64,000 nucleotides of DNA from Harmothoe impar (taxonomy: Eukaryota > Annelida > Polychaeta > Phyllodocida > Polynoidae), in the NCBI GenBank assembly GCA_947462335.1, contig OX381710.1, forward strand, positions 67,141,303-67,205,302, read 5' to 3'. The position numbers were made by a program, and so were the translations under genes. Below, in pieces: positions 33,501-45,500 of this stretch (positions are counted from its first letter, which is position 1; the number at the start of each line of letters is the position of its first letter). The notes beneath the pieces were generated by a model. That model was not told the origin of the DNA, did not search any database, and worked only from the letters and a program-made list of their open reading frames with translations.

Positions 33501-36500
33501 AATTATCAGTTTTTGAGTTGACTTTGGAGAAAGCTATATCTAGGTCACCCCTGGCGATCTTATCAGAGGGCAAACTAATTAGATCTCCGGTACCATCCTA
33601 CTTAGGATTACTGGGCATCTTCTCTTCTTGTTTACAGTCAAAACATCCATGTGCAGATGACCTGCAGAACATGCAAGTGTGTTTGTATCTGCAGTTCTGG
33701 GAAGCACAACCACTTGCTTTGTTGAAAGCAAAGCAAGACCTGACACTATCTTGTTTACCAGAACTTTTTGGTTTGGATTTTGCCGAAACTGCTGAAACTG
33801 TGTTGTCATAGCTAAAGAACGCTAGCATATCAGAATTTTCCACATTTTTGAAGGCCCCGAGCCCTTTTACATTTGCTCGGTCACGGATAGCCCTATCATA
33901 ATCAATTAAAGCCCTAACCAAATAAATCTTGGTAGCTGCCTTTACACACAACATCTCCATGTGGTCCAAAATGGGCTGTGCGTCCTCGCCCAGATGGATC
34001 ACTTTGTTTACTGTTCTGATATTTACTAGCATTAGCTTATCAAATGAATCACACTTCTCCTTATGAGACAGAAAATTGGTTTGTGAGTAAGGCTTACTTC
34101 TTTTTGGACTTGGAGACCTAGAGTAGTCTGACATGGATGATACAGATGATGAAGACGGCGACCTCGCTGCTTTCTTGGGACGACTTGTCGGTCTTGCTTG
34201 AGAACTGGGTCGCTGTGTCCTAGAAACCGAGCGAGTTGACCTAGATCTCCTTGGTTTCCTCCGTGGCGCCGACTGGCGTCTTCTACTGGAACCTCCTGAG
34301 TCGGCTAACCTCTGGAGGGTCGCCTCCATGCGACCCAGACGAGCATCTTGAGAATCCAATCTATCCTCCAACGTCTGGTCAACAGCTACTAATGGGGAAA
34401 TCACCGTAGCATGTGATTCAATGGGCTGCTGCCCACCGACTGCCCCATTTTCACTGCTCGAAGTAGTTGTAGTGGTCACCTCAACTTGAGGCGTATCTTG
34501 AGGCGTAGCCGTAGGAGAGCTACTCCTCCTGTTCCTTCTTCCCCGAACCATGTTGAATTTAAATCAATTAAATTCAAATTTAACTGCCAAAATTTAAAAT
34601 TAGTGAACAGGTGTGAACGGTCTGGAGATTCAAAGGCCACTGGCCATGAAACCATGAAACTGCCCATTTATAGTATGGGCCCAACAAGAAGAAGTAACCA
34701 TGGTCCCTGAGCTGCAGCCAATCAGACGCCTGGGATAATGCTAGCCACTCGCCAAATCGCCAATGGCGAATCATAGCTCATTTTGGCTAATGGAACTACA
34801 TGATAATTCGCCAAATTGGCTAAGAGGAATGCCTTTGGGTTATGTAGATCTATTGGAATACTAGGTACCCCCTCCCCTATTGTTTCATATGCCTTCAGTA
34901 AACGTGATTCCTTGTAACTTCTAAGTCTGTTAGTGAGGAGGGGGTGCTGTTAGTAAAAAGGGAACTGGGAAATTGAGGCTGGCTGGAGGCAGATAGATGA
35001 GCAGGAAAAACAATGTGTATAATTTGGTCACAACTCAGTACAGCTAGGGTATAATGCCATACAAACAATAGCATCTCCCTATAATTTCCCTCTCCCATGC
35101 CACTAGGAACCCTTCCTGTAAAGGTAATGTGCAATGGTTTCCATGACAATCCTCATTACTGCAGGGGGGCAGGGGCATAGGCCAAGTGTAGGTATCAATT
35201 GTTCTGTGATGGGCTGACCCTTGGGGACATAAAGTTTTATCTGATGAATTATCAAGTATCATACACTTGCACGTTTAAAACCAATACATGTTTGGCTAAG
35301 TTGTATTGAATTTGGCTAATCAAAATTGGTATTAAATCGCCAAATTGGCTAAACAAAAAGACGTCCTAGCATTATCCCAGGACGCATTGTTATTGAGCCA
35401 CTCACAGCCAATCAGAGAGCTGCTCATAAATCAGGTCAGTCTGGGGCGCCCTCTGGTGAGCTGCTCAGGAACCACGGCCACGCCCACTCGCTTATTTATA
35501 CTTGGATTCAACCGCGTTGATCTGTCCTATAAATATATGTGGAGATTAATGAAGTATAAGAAACAACAAGTAACACTTTTTGAACCAAACTAATGATAAA
35601 TATTGTTTATTCTTCCAGTTCTACTTTTCTTGGCATCACAACGGATCGAATCGATCATAGACTTAAGTAGCTTAGGTTTCCGGATCGACCAGAATCGTGA
35701 AATACGTGGGACAACACCCACGGTCATAGAATACGCTATTTTGCTTTACGTTATGGGTGAGTCCTGCTGTCAAATTCTAAGCTGATCGCAACAGCGGCTA
35801 AATCATGCATGCCTTAATAATATACTATTAATTGATTTAGGAAGTCTTATTTTCTTGTGGAGGCGTTGTCTGAAATGCGTTTATTGATCTGATAGACTGT
35901 GCTACAACTCAGCTTGATGTACATCACATATAATTTCAAAGAATATAATATACAAACGCCCACCTTCAAAAGTATGCCAATGAAATCAACTATAAGTTAG
36001 ACAAGAGAAAAAAGGATTGGCATCTAAGGATGTGTTGTCTTCGGGAACATCGTAAATAATGTCTTGGCCATTTAAGGGTCACACAGTCCTTTAAGATGAA
36101 ATGTCATTATATAGCAAACTAACAAATTCTTTTCTCCATTGCAGGCTTAGTTTGGACCGAGGTGAAACAGTTATGGGATGAGGGGGTTAAATCGTATATA
36201 CAGGATATGTGGAATATTCTAGACTTCATAACCAACTCATTGTACATAGCTACGTTCACCCTCAAACTTGTAGCCTACTTGAAGGTATGTGTCTCTTTGA
36301 ATTCCCGATTTAGTTGATGAGTACTATTAAAATGTGCATATAAATTTATCCAAGATGGATTGACCCTACCATCCTAAATCCAGTCAGTAGGCCAATGCAT
36401 GTCGGTAGGGATAAAATAGGGACCTAAAAACTAGTTATTATTCATCTAATTGACTAGAATTGACATCGCAAGAGAAGTGATAAAAATAGAGAATAACCGA

Positions 36501-39500
36501 ACATGCGAATGCAAATAACAGGCAGTTATGAGCATATGTTGTTGGCAGAAGTGGGCTGTACATTGATATTCCATATCAGGATAATTATGATTATATAGAT
36601 ATAGATATAGATACATAACGATACATATAAATAGATATTTATACCACATTTAGCTGGGAAGACAAAAGAAAACGGCCAGGTATATAATACGTACAGTGGT
36701 ACAAACCATTTAAACCACAGCCACATGCCTGCATTCAGTATATTGGAGTGCATGATCATGACCGACTACACTCGTCTGCTGTGATCGACCTTGACGATGC
36801 ACTCAAATGCACTGAATACAGACCTGTAGCTGTGGTATGATTACTACATATAAATATGTAGATATTAATACATTCATACATATAAAAGACAGCCCTCTAT
36901 GTGTCTATTATCTATATATTCAGGCAACTTTCTGTATGGTGTATGTATTCAGTCTTTGCGAAAACTTTTTCATCCCACGGGTCCTGCAAATGTTTATTGT
37001 TGAAGGACCGGCTACATTTTTTTTCCCATTAGAAATACATTTTATTTGTAACCTTTTATGGCCAAATCAGGAGATAGATATAGTTTTACACAGTATATTG
37101 ACAAACATATTTCAGCTTTAGAAGCCCAACTGAATTCTTCTCGTTCAGAAAAGTCCAACATTTGACTGGACATTCGGTCCTGCTACACTTGTGAATCTGC
37201 TGGACCGGTGGCATTTTAGAAGGACGTTGCTACTGTCCTGCATGTTTTTGCAAAGACTGGTGTATCTGGGAATTAGTTTGTGAGTGATATCAATGCATGA
37301 ATTCTACTGGAAACATTTAATAACATGAACTGTTATAGAAGATGTTGACCTGTTGACAGCCCTGTACTAAGCATGTAGTGCTAATTCTGACGGCTCCCTC
37401 TACCCGGCAATGCTAGTTCTGTCCTAGAAATCTCTCACGGGATTTAGCTTGGTTCAAGACATTCGCACACCATAGTTTGCTGGGGAAAAGCTTCGTTCTC
37501 AGAGCAGAACCAAGTTATTACAAAATTGCTGGTGTCGGTGTTAACACAGTGGTCCTGGGGACAAGTTCGCTCCCGTTTGAACGCTATACAAGTGTCAGTA
37601 CTCTGGCTATACTTCTAGGGTACTAGACCAATGTGGAGAGCAATATTAATGTTATCTGACATTTTAATGTACCTTATGTTCACGCATATAAGATACCCCA
37701 TACTTTGAAGAATCATATAAGCTTGAAAGGTAGACTGGAAATTGTTATTCTAGTACTATATCATAGAAGAAAAAACTCGCACTAGAAGCAGCTTCTACAC
37801 GAGAATTAAAGCTACTTCCTGACCACTATAATTCCCCATTGTCTTCCCCAGGTAAAACAAGAGATCAGGGACGGAGATCCGGCCGCATATGCATCCCGTG
37901 AAAATTGGGATGCGTTTGACCCCAACCTAGTGTCGGAGGGCCTCTTTGCATCAGCCAATATCTTCAGCTCTCTGAAGCTTGTTTACATCTTCACCGTCAA
38001 CCCCCATCTGGGGCCCCTTCAGATCTCACTCGGTCGCATGGTCTACGATATCCTCAAGTTCGCAGTTCTTATTGTGCTGGTTATCGTGGCCTTTGCGTGC
38101 GGGTTAAACCAGCTCTACTGGTACTACTCAATGGTCAAACAGCAAGAATGCGAAAAGTGCCTGCAAGAAATCCTAGAACAGAACAATCGAGAATGTGATG
38201 TTCCATGTGATAAAACTCTCGCCAAGTGAGTAACCATATTTTTTTTGTACCAGTTTTTGTTTTGCTATAATGATACCAACTAAAACGATCAGAGCTCACT
38301 GGTAAGAATGCAGCGTCTAGAATAAACCGCCATTGCTGGAAATGTGAAGAGAGGTATTAATCCCATGTTTACTTTTGAAAATGCACCACAGCTCACTTTT
38401 TAGGTTATACATGCATGACATACACATTCATCAAGCTGGCCATAGACCAGATTCTTTTTTCATATTTCTAGCAATGTGCGACATGCAAACTTTTCCCAGC
38501 TTTGTATCCCAATACCCACCGTGGAAATAACAGCACACATTTCTCACTAATTTACACTCACTAGTTCACATTATTTTATTGCTCAACTAAATCAGCTATG
38601 CAATAAAACTAATGCAAACTGGATATGAAAAAAAAAGAATGTAACTTAAACAGGATAAGGCTGAGGAACTATCAAAATATATTTAGATATTTCAGAACAT
38701 ACCACAAAACATGTCTATGAAATATCCAATCAGAGTATGCAATTTAGCTACTCTTTTAAACATCAATATAATGCGTCGGACCTAACTTTTGACAACATTT
38801 TATTTTCACACAAGAACGATTGTCATCTTGATTCAATAAACATATTTACATTTGGACCACTTCCCACTCCCCATAGAATAAAAAAAGTAGGCCCCTGGCT
38901 AGCACCTTCATTGAAGAATAATACTAAAATTCAGTCCTGTAGGCTATGCCTTTGCACCAAACCAATGTTTAGCTAGGTGTATTTTTTTAGATTTTGTTTG
39001 TAGCTATATTAGATATTGAGTTTCCAATCGTTTATTTTATTTGATTAATTTTATCGAATGACAATCCCCCTTTTGCCTCCATAATATTTTTGCACTAAGT
39101 GATGACATTTTGTGACATCGTCATCTAGTATGATTTATTGTCTAGTATAAATGGCATGAAACTAGTTTTTCATGGCATTTGGCAATAGAATCTTTGTGTT
39201 GGTTGATTTTGTAATGCTGCCTGTATTGTTTGACATCTTCATCACAAACCACTCAGTGCGGACGTGGTTTGCGGCTGTGACAAAACTCTCTATGGGTAAG
39301 ATTTCTTTTCGGTGCATCGTCTTTCTTTGTTTGCACCTGTCACCTCTATCCTAACAAAGAGAAGCTTCAAGTACTTGTTTTCTGTGTTTGAACTTTGTGA
39401 GATAATATAGGCCTATTAAGTGTAGCCTGACCCCTGTTCCCTGCAGCTGAGCCTAAATCTTGGTTGAAAACACAGAGTAATAGGCCCTCTACTCTAAAAC

Positions 39501-42500
39501 AAATGGTCTTCATCCCAATAGTGAATTCCATAAATTTCTGTGAATATCAGACTAATATTTTATAAAACTTAGATAACTTAGAAAGATAAAAGGGGAAACT
39601 AGTGAAGTGGCAGCAAAGGTTTGAAGTGGAATTCAGTGGACACAATGCTTTATTTGCTGTGTGAAGCACATCTTGATATATGTGCATCTTTTGTGGAGTA
39701 ATTTCATTTTTTCATTCCTTGTATACATTAATATTTGAAATCATGTAACATATCACTAAGGGTAAGGGTTAGAATGTATTAGAAATATAAATAAACCAGA
39801 GTAGGATAATATCACTATGATAAAGCACAACATGATATCTATCAAATTGATTTGATAAACCTAAATACTAGAGTTAATTTGATGAACCTAAAGGTTCCAT
39901 GATAAAACATGAAGCAGGTTGTGTGTTGTCTCTCTATGTCTATCGTGTGTCCCTATCCATCGACAACGAAACCCACTCTTTCTCAGTCGCAAATCACAGG
40001 TCTGTTTCGAAACTAGATTTTGGTATCACAATACTGTCACATATTTACCACATGAACTGTCTTCCCCTTCAATCCCTTATAACCCATATATTGTCTTATT
40101 TTCTTTACATCATACTGTACTTGGTCCATCACTGTTTTATTGCTGTCCCTATTGAGCAGAGTCATTTATGAGAATTTCAGTTTCCATCCAAAGGGATATA
40201 TTACAAACTGTTTATAAGGACCTGGAATCTGGTTAACTCTAGCTCTGATATATATATATATATATATCTTATTCTTTTAAGTTGATATTTCGTTTATAAT
40301 TATTGTATAAGATTAACTAAATGCAGACACCCAGATATAATTAATCTTAAAGTGTGTTTTTTTATTGGTGCTACTTAAAATACATCCTGGACGATTAAAA
40401 CCCAGCTATATTGATGTGTACATGGGGAACACTTAACTAAATCTCATGTGATTAGGAATGAAATCTTATTAGAGTGTGTTTGATGAAAGGAAGAGCAGAG
40501 TTTATATAGTTAGAGAGATGAGAACCGTTAAAAATTATGACAGTGCAGAAAGAAGTCATTTGTACACTCAATTTAACTTTAGTTTATTCATATGTATTAT
40601 TTGTCACAATGTATTGACTAATATTCTAGACCAAAACCACTATACTCGGACACATGGTACTACTTTGATAATAATAAATTATTTGCACCTAAACCATCTC
40701 TTTTGTAGATAATCATTTTGAATTATCCACTACCTGCTACCATATCTTAAATGTTGCCATTTATCCTGTTTTCGGCGACTATAATTATATTCCTCACATA
40801 TTTCTTCAGACTGCATTTTCCAAAAATAAACACAAGTCATAGATTTAATAGTGTGTCCTACATATACTTTATCAATATTATTGGTAGGCTGATATTTAAT
40901 TACTGGGAAACTTGATGACCCAATCTGTTTTGGTAATAAGTCAAGCTGTTAGTTTCATTTATTTTTAATGACCCAGCATTCAATTAAGTAATTGAAAATA
41001 TTATTGTACAAACACTTCTGTCATAAATAGATATTAAAGATCCAAGTTTTGTTTTGGATAAATTGCAACAGTAAATCTGTTTGTCCTTTTTGTGAAATAA
41101 TTGAAAGAACCATCTGCTTTTCTTTGATTACATCTAAAGTTAGGTTATTTTGTTTTCTGTTTGGGCTACGCAATTCAAGATGATGAGTTACATAAAACCA
41201 GGATTCTATGAAATATAATGTTGTGCTGTATCATATCAGTGAACAATGGATTCTATTGAAAGCATGAATAAACACTCTAAATTCACCTGCCATATAATAT
41301 TTCAGCCTCTGGGAGATCGTTCAGTCCATGTACTTTGCATCATTTGGTCTGATTGACGTGTCACACTTCCGGTTGCGAGAGGACCATGTCGTGACGGAAT
41401 TTATTGGACGAACCATGTTCGGCTCATACAGCTTCATCAACATCATCGTACTGTCTAACATGCTAATCGCTATGTTGAGCAACTCCTACCAAATAATCTC
41501 GGTAAGCATGAACAGTGTGTATTACTCATACAATGAGAAAGGTGAATGCACTGTGATATTATTGTAAAATTTTTCTTTTGTTCTAATCTGCTGGTCTTCC
41601 TGAAAAATCACTATCTACACAAGGCATAAAACAATACTTTTCAGAATATTTTAAAAAAAAACTCATTTGTCACAATGTCCCAACTGGCCTAGATTGGCAT
41701 TATGTGTTTTGTAAAAGCAAGCAATTTCTTTTCTTTTCGAAGAAAAAGTTGACAAGGTTGATTTTGTTAAATTGTTTATGAACCCCAAAGATCGGGGAAA
41801 ATTTTGGATTGACCTGAATCCACAATTTGGCCAAGCAGAGGGTCAACATGACCATATTTGGGCATTCGCATCGTATAACCATGGGACTGGTGCCAAAGAC
41901 AAAACTGTGATCTACCTGGTTCAGTTCTGGAGATTGTAGCGGAGCGTAAACTCATTCGTCCCCTCACCGTGTAAAACAACACTTTTACCACTTGCAGAAC
42001 GACTCTGACACGGAGTGGAAGTTCGCCCGTTCCAAGTTATGGATGAGTTTCTTCGAGGAAGGTGCTACGGTGCCCCCACCATTCAACATAGTGCCAACAC
42101 CGAAGTCCTTCTACTACATCATCTTATGGTTCAAGGGAAAACTCTGCACTTGTACAAAGACGCAGAAGCGCAATAAGTGGCAAAGTATCAGGGTGAGTGT
42201 TCCAAGTGGTGTTGCCAAAAGAAGCAATTGTTACATGAGTGGTGTGTGTAATAAGTAGATACAATCTGAGAAGTAGGTATACCAAGAAAACCGTTATACA
42301 GAAATATTAGAACAATCCAACTGTGATCTTCCCTGCAGTATCTTTATAAGATGATACCTGTCATATTTTTACAATATCATAAATCCTAAACCTAAGCTGA
42401 CGCCTTTAGAAAGACACTCACCTTTGGCCAATATCATTCCCTTAAAAGTGTTACTGTATCTTTTGAGTGTTATCTTTAAAACCAAATCGCTTATGAATAG

Positions 42501-45500
42501 GCTCTCAGTATTTATGTTACAATAGCTACGGCCATTTTTCTCTGACATAAGAAAGATCGAGAAAGAATATCATTAACAGAGTATAGGTGCAATTCAAATG
42601 ACTGTTGACCTATAATTATGGCGGCTAATACTTTGTTTTAGCTCCAGGTTCGCTGATCTCCCTTAGCTTTCTGCCACATTAACATATGCAAAATGCACTG
42701 CCTCATTGAAAGAGGCATTTTTTATAATCAATAAGACTAGTACAAAGGCAGTATTCAAGTTCTCGATTTCTAGACACCCAATCATTATTCAGCTCTTAAC
42801 TTTCTGTTTCTATGGGAATGTTCAAGGTGGAGGGGTCGAAATGTTTTTGCCCCGCCCCTGAAGCGCTTCACCCTTATCTATAGTAACTTACAGGATTCTT
42901 TTTCACTAAAAAAGTGTAAAATATTCCTCCAGAGGGATTGAAATGCCCCCTCCTCCTTGCCAGTCTCTGTGAGCAAACTGCAAGTGAATACCTGAATACC
43001 GTACTAGCTGCTAAACCTAGTTAACTCAATTTCAAATCAAAAAGATAATTGGAATGGCAAAGTTATCAAAACTGATCTGGAATTCCAATAAGGCCAATTC
43101 ATGCAATGGTATACCCATACTTCATAAACACTTTAAACTTGGTGATAGTTGAGGCCAGATGGGAGCAGCAACAATTAATGGCTGTGTCAACCATGAGCTA
43201 ACTGATATTTGTGGTTTCAGAAAATGATGAACAAAGTGAATGAGAACGAGGCGCGTTACCAGGTAAATAACGAACTGTTTATTCCTCATGCTAAACACCG
43301 TGTTCATGCCGTACTGTCTTGCTTTGGTTTTTCAGAAAATAATGAAGAAAGGCAAAGAAAGGGATGCGAAGTATGAGGTAACCCATGGTCTAAGTCCTCG
43401 TCCTCCAAATGCTAGTAGATGCTACAGATCCTCCCATTTTAAAATTAGCTCTTAGATTTTCCCTTTCGTCCAAGTTGCATTATGATTCAGAATTATTGGA
43501 TTTTCCATCATCTATCTGATTTAATTCCTTTCTATTTGCTCTACCTTGATCGGCACATGCATAAAATCCATGTCCAATCAATGAGACTATGGCATCTTAT
43601 ACATGTGGCCTATTCCCAATGTATCAAACTGGTCCCAATTTCATGTACAGACAAGAATGCAAATGTATATTCAGATTTCGCAATACAAAACCTTAAATAT
43701 GTGATATGGAAAAAGTTTGTTCTTAATATGCTCCCTACCATGGATATGATAATCCAAATTCAGTTTTATCATAATTTTTCACAATTTTTTGCACTTAATT
43801 ATAGATTAAATTGTTTACACGTCGTAGTCTTTTTTTTCTGTAAGGGGCCTGTTACACTAGTGGTATGTGCCGCACTGCATCTGTGGCAGTTTGTCCTGTG
43901 TAGCATATGTCGCATGTGAAACAGGGTCAAAACTGGTTACAACTTGCCGCAACTACTTGCTGCATCAAATCTTGTAGCAAGTTGTTTCAGCAGATGCTCC
44001 GCACCAGTGTAACAGGCCCTTTAAGAGATATATTAATTCTCTGAGCTGTCCAGCAGAGAAGAAATAACAATACCTAAGTTCATATCAAGGGCATTTTCTT
44101 ATTCATTTTCTTGATAGTGCAAACCATCTTATTTGCAGTCCCCTCTGTTGCAGTCTTTTCTCTAGTCTTGCAATCATACAGACCCATCCGTGTGTTACCC
44201 TCCGAGGACGACATTGCTCTCGCATATCGTGTGCCCTGTACAATTTGATCCTCCTTTCCTCACACTTTTGACTTAATGCTATCTGTTGAATTACAAACCC
44301 AAGTCTTGTGGAAATATAGTTTTGTCAGTATCTACATCTTCCGCATATCATAATACTAAAAAGTATTTTAGATTGGCATTCCAAGTAAACTGTTGCTTAA
44401 TCAAATAGATAATGGCTGTATTAGCACGAGACTTTCGGTTGGAGATTCAACAAATAACATTTTCACCACGCATTATCTTAAGGCGTGATACTTTTTTGAT
44501 CGCATTTATTACATTTATCCCATTGATCACCCGAGTCCAGCTGCACACTTTGCCCCTTCCCTAGTCCACAATGTGTGCCCCTGTTCTCTCTCAGACATGT
44601 GTCCAAAGGTGCTTCCCACACACATGTTTGAAGACATTAAAGACATCCTTTCCTTAACAAGGCTTACGTCAGGTTTCCCATCTCAGAGAAAAATATGAGA
44701 GTCATTGTCGCCAAAACTACTTTCACCTGAAATTTATTGTTTTTGGCAACACTTGACTCCTGCATTATTCTTTGTGTATCTTACATAGAGAAATTGACTG
44801 ACAGTGAAGTTCCAAGTTTAGAGACTTTCTAGTGTTAAGAATTAAGGTTAAAGCAGAAACCATCAAATATCACCAGCACAATATGCTTGTGGTTGGTAGG
44901 ATTGTTGGGGGTTCCCCGAATAGATGAAGAGTCCCATTGTGTTCGCACTGTGTTTCAACCGTCTTATGTAGTGTGTGTTTAGCATGTATACATGTCCTAA
45001 CTGCATAAACAACAGAAAATTACATGTGTATTGCTTATCTACTATTAGCATTGTATTTGTCTATGTCTATGTGCTTATATATGTAAATAATAATTTCCTC
45101 AAAAGGCACAGGCTTCCTGGTCATAGTTTAACAACATCATGGCACAACTGCCCACAGATAGGTGCTGCCTCCTGACACAGTAACCCCAAATCTCTCTCAA
45201 TGACTCATATAACACCACAATATGTTTATGTATTCAAAATTCCTGATGTCCTGTTCAAATTTTGCTCCAAAGGTGGTAATGCGCGATCTGGTGAAACGGT
45301 ACATTATGCAGCGACAGCGAGGTGCCCAGACAGAGGGAGTGACGGAGGATGACCTCAACGAGATCAAGCAGGACATCTCCTCCTTCCGCTACGAGCTACT
45401 AGAAATACTCCGCAACAATGGCATGAAGACGCCGAGCAATGCGCAGAACAAAACGTCCAGTAAGCACAGCCGCACTACACGGCGCAAACGTCACTGAGGG

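Larger units (their letters stand above)
29491..35535 (-). mobile_element. Ngaro-type tyrosine-recombinase retrotransposon with split direct repeats
   Basis: Sense order on the minus strand: A1 repeat (35535-34589, interrupted by a MITE), gag-like ORF, RT-RNaseH ORF, tyrosine recombinase ORF, B1 (30612-30254), A2 (30261-29971), 121-bp spacer, B2 (29849-29491). Both A copies are 291 bp (insertion removed) and both B copies are 359 bp, with no differences seen by eye. This A1-ORFs-B1-A2-B2 layout is the split-direct-repeat plan of Ngaro/PAT elements. The 8-mer TATAAATA sits at both outer ends and at the B1-A2 junction, with no target duplication, as expected for recombinase-mediated integration of a circle. 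No methyltransferase domain is visible. It lies antisense in TRPC intron 3. Confidence 0.92.
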
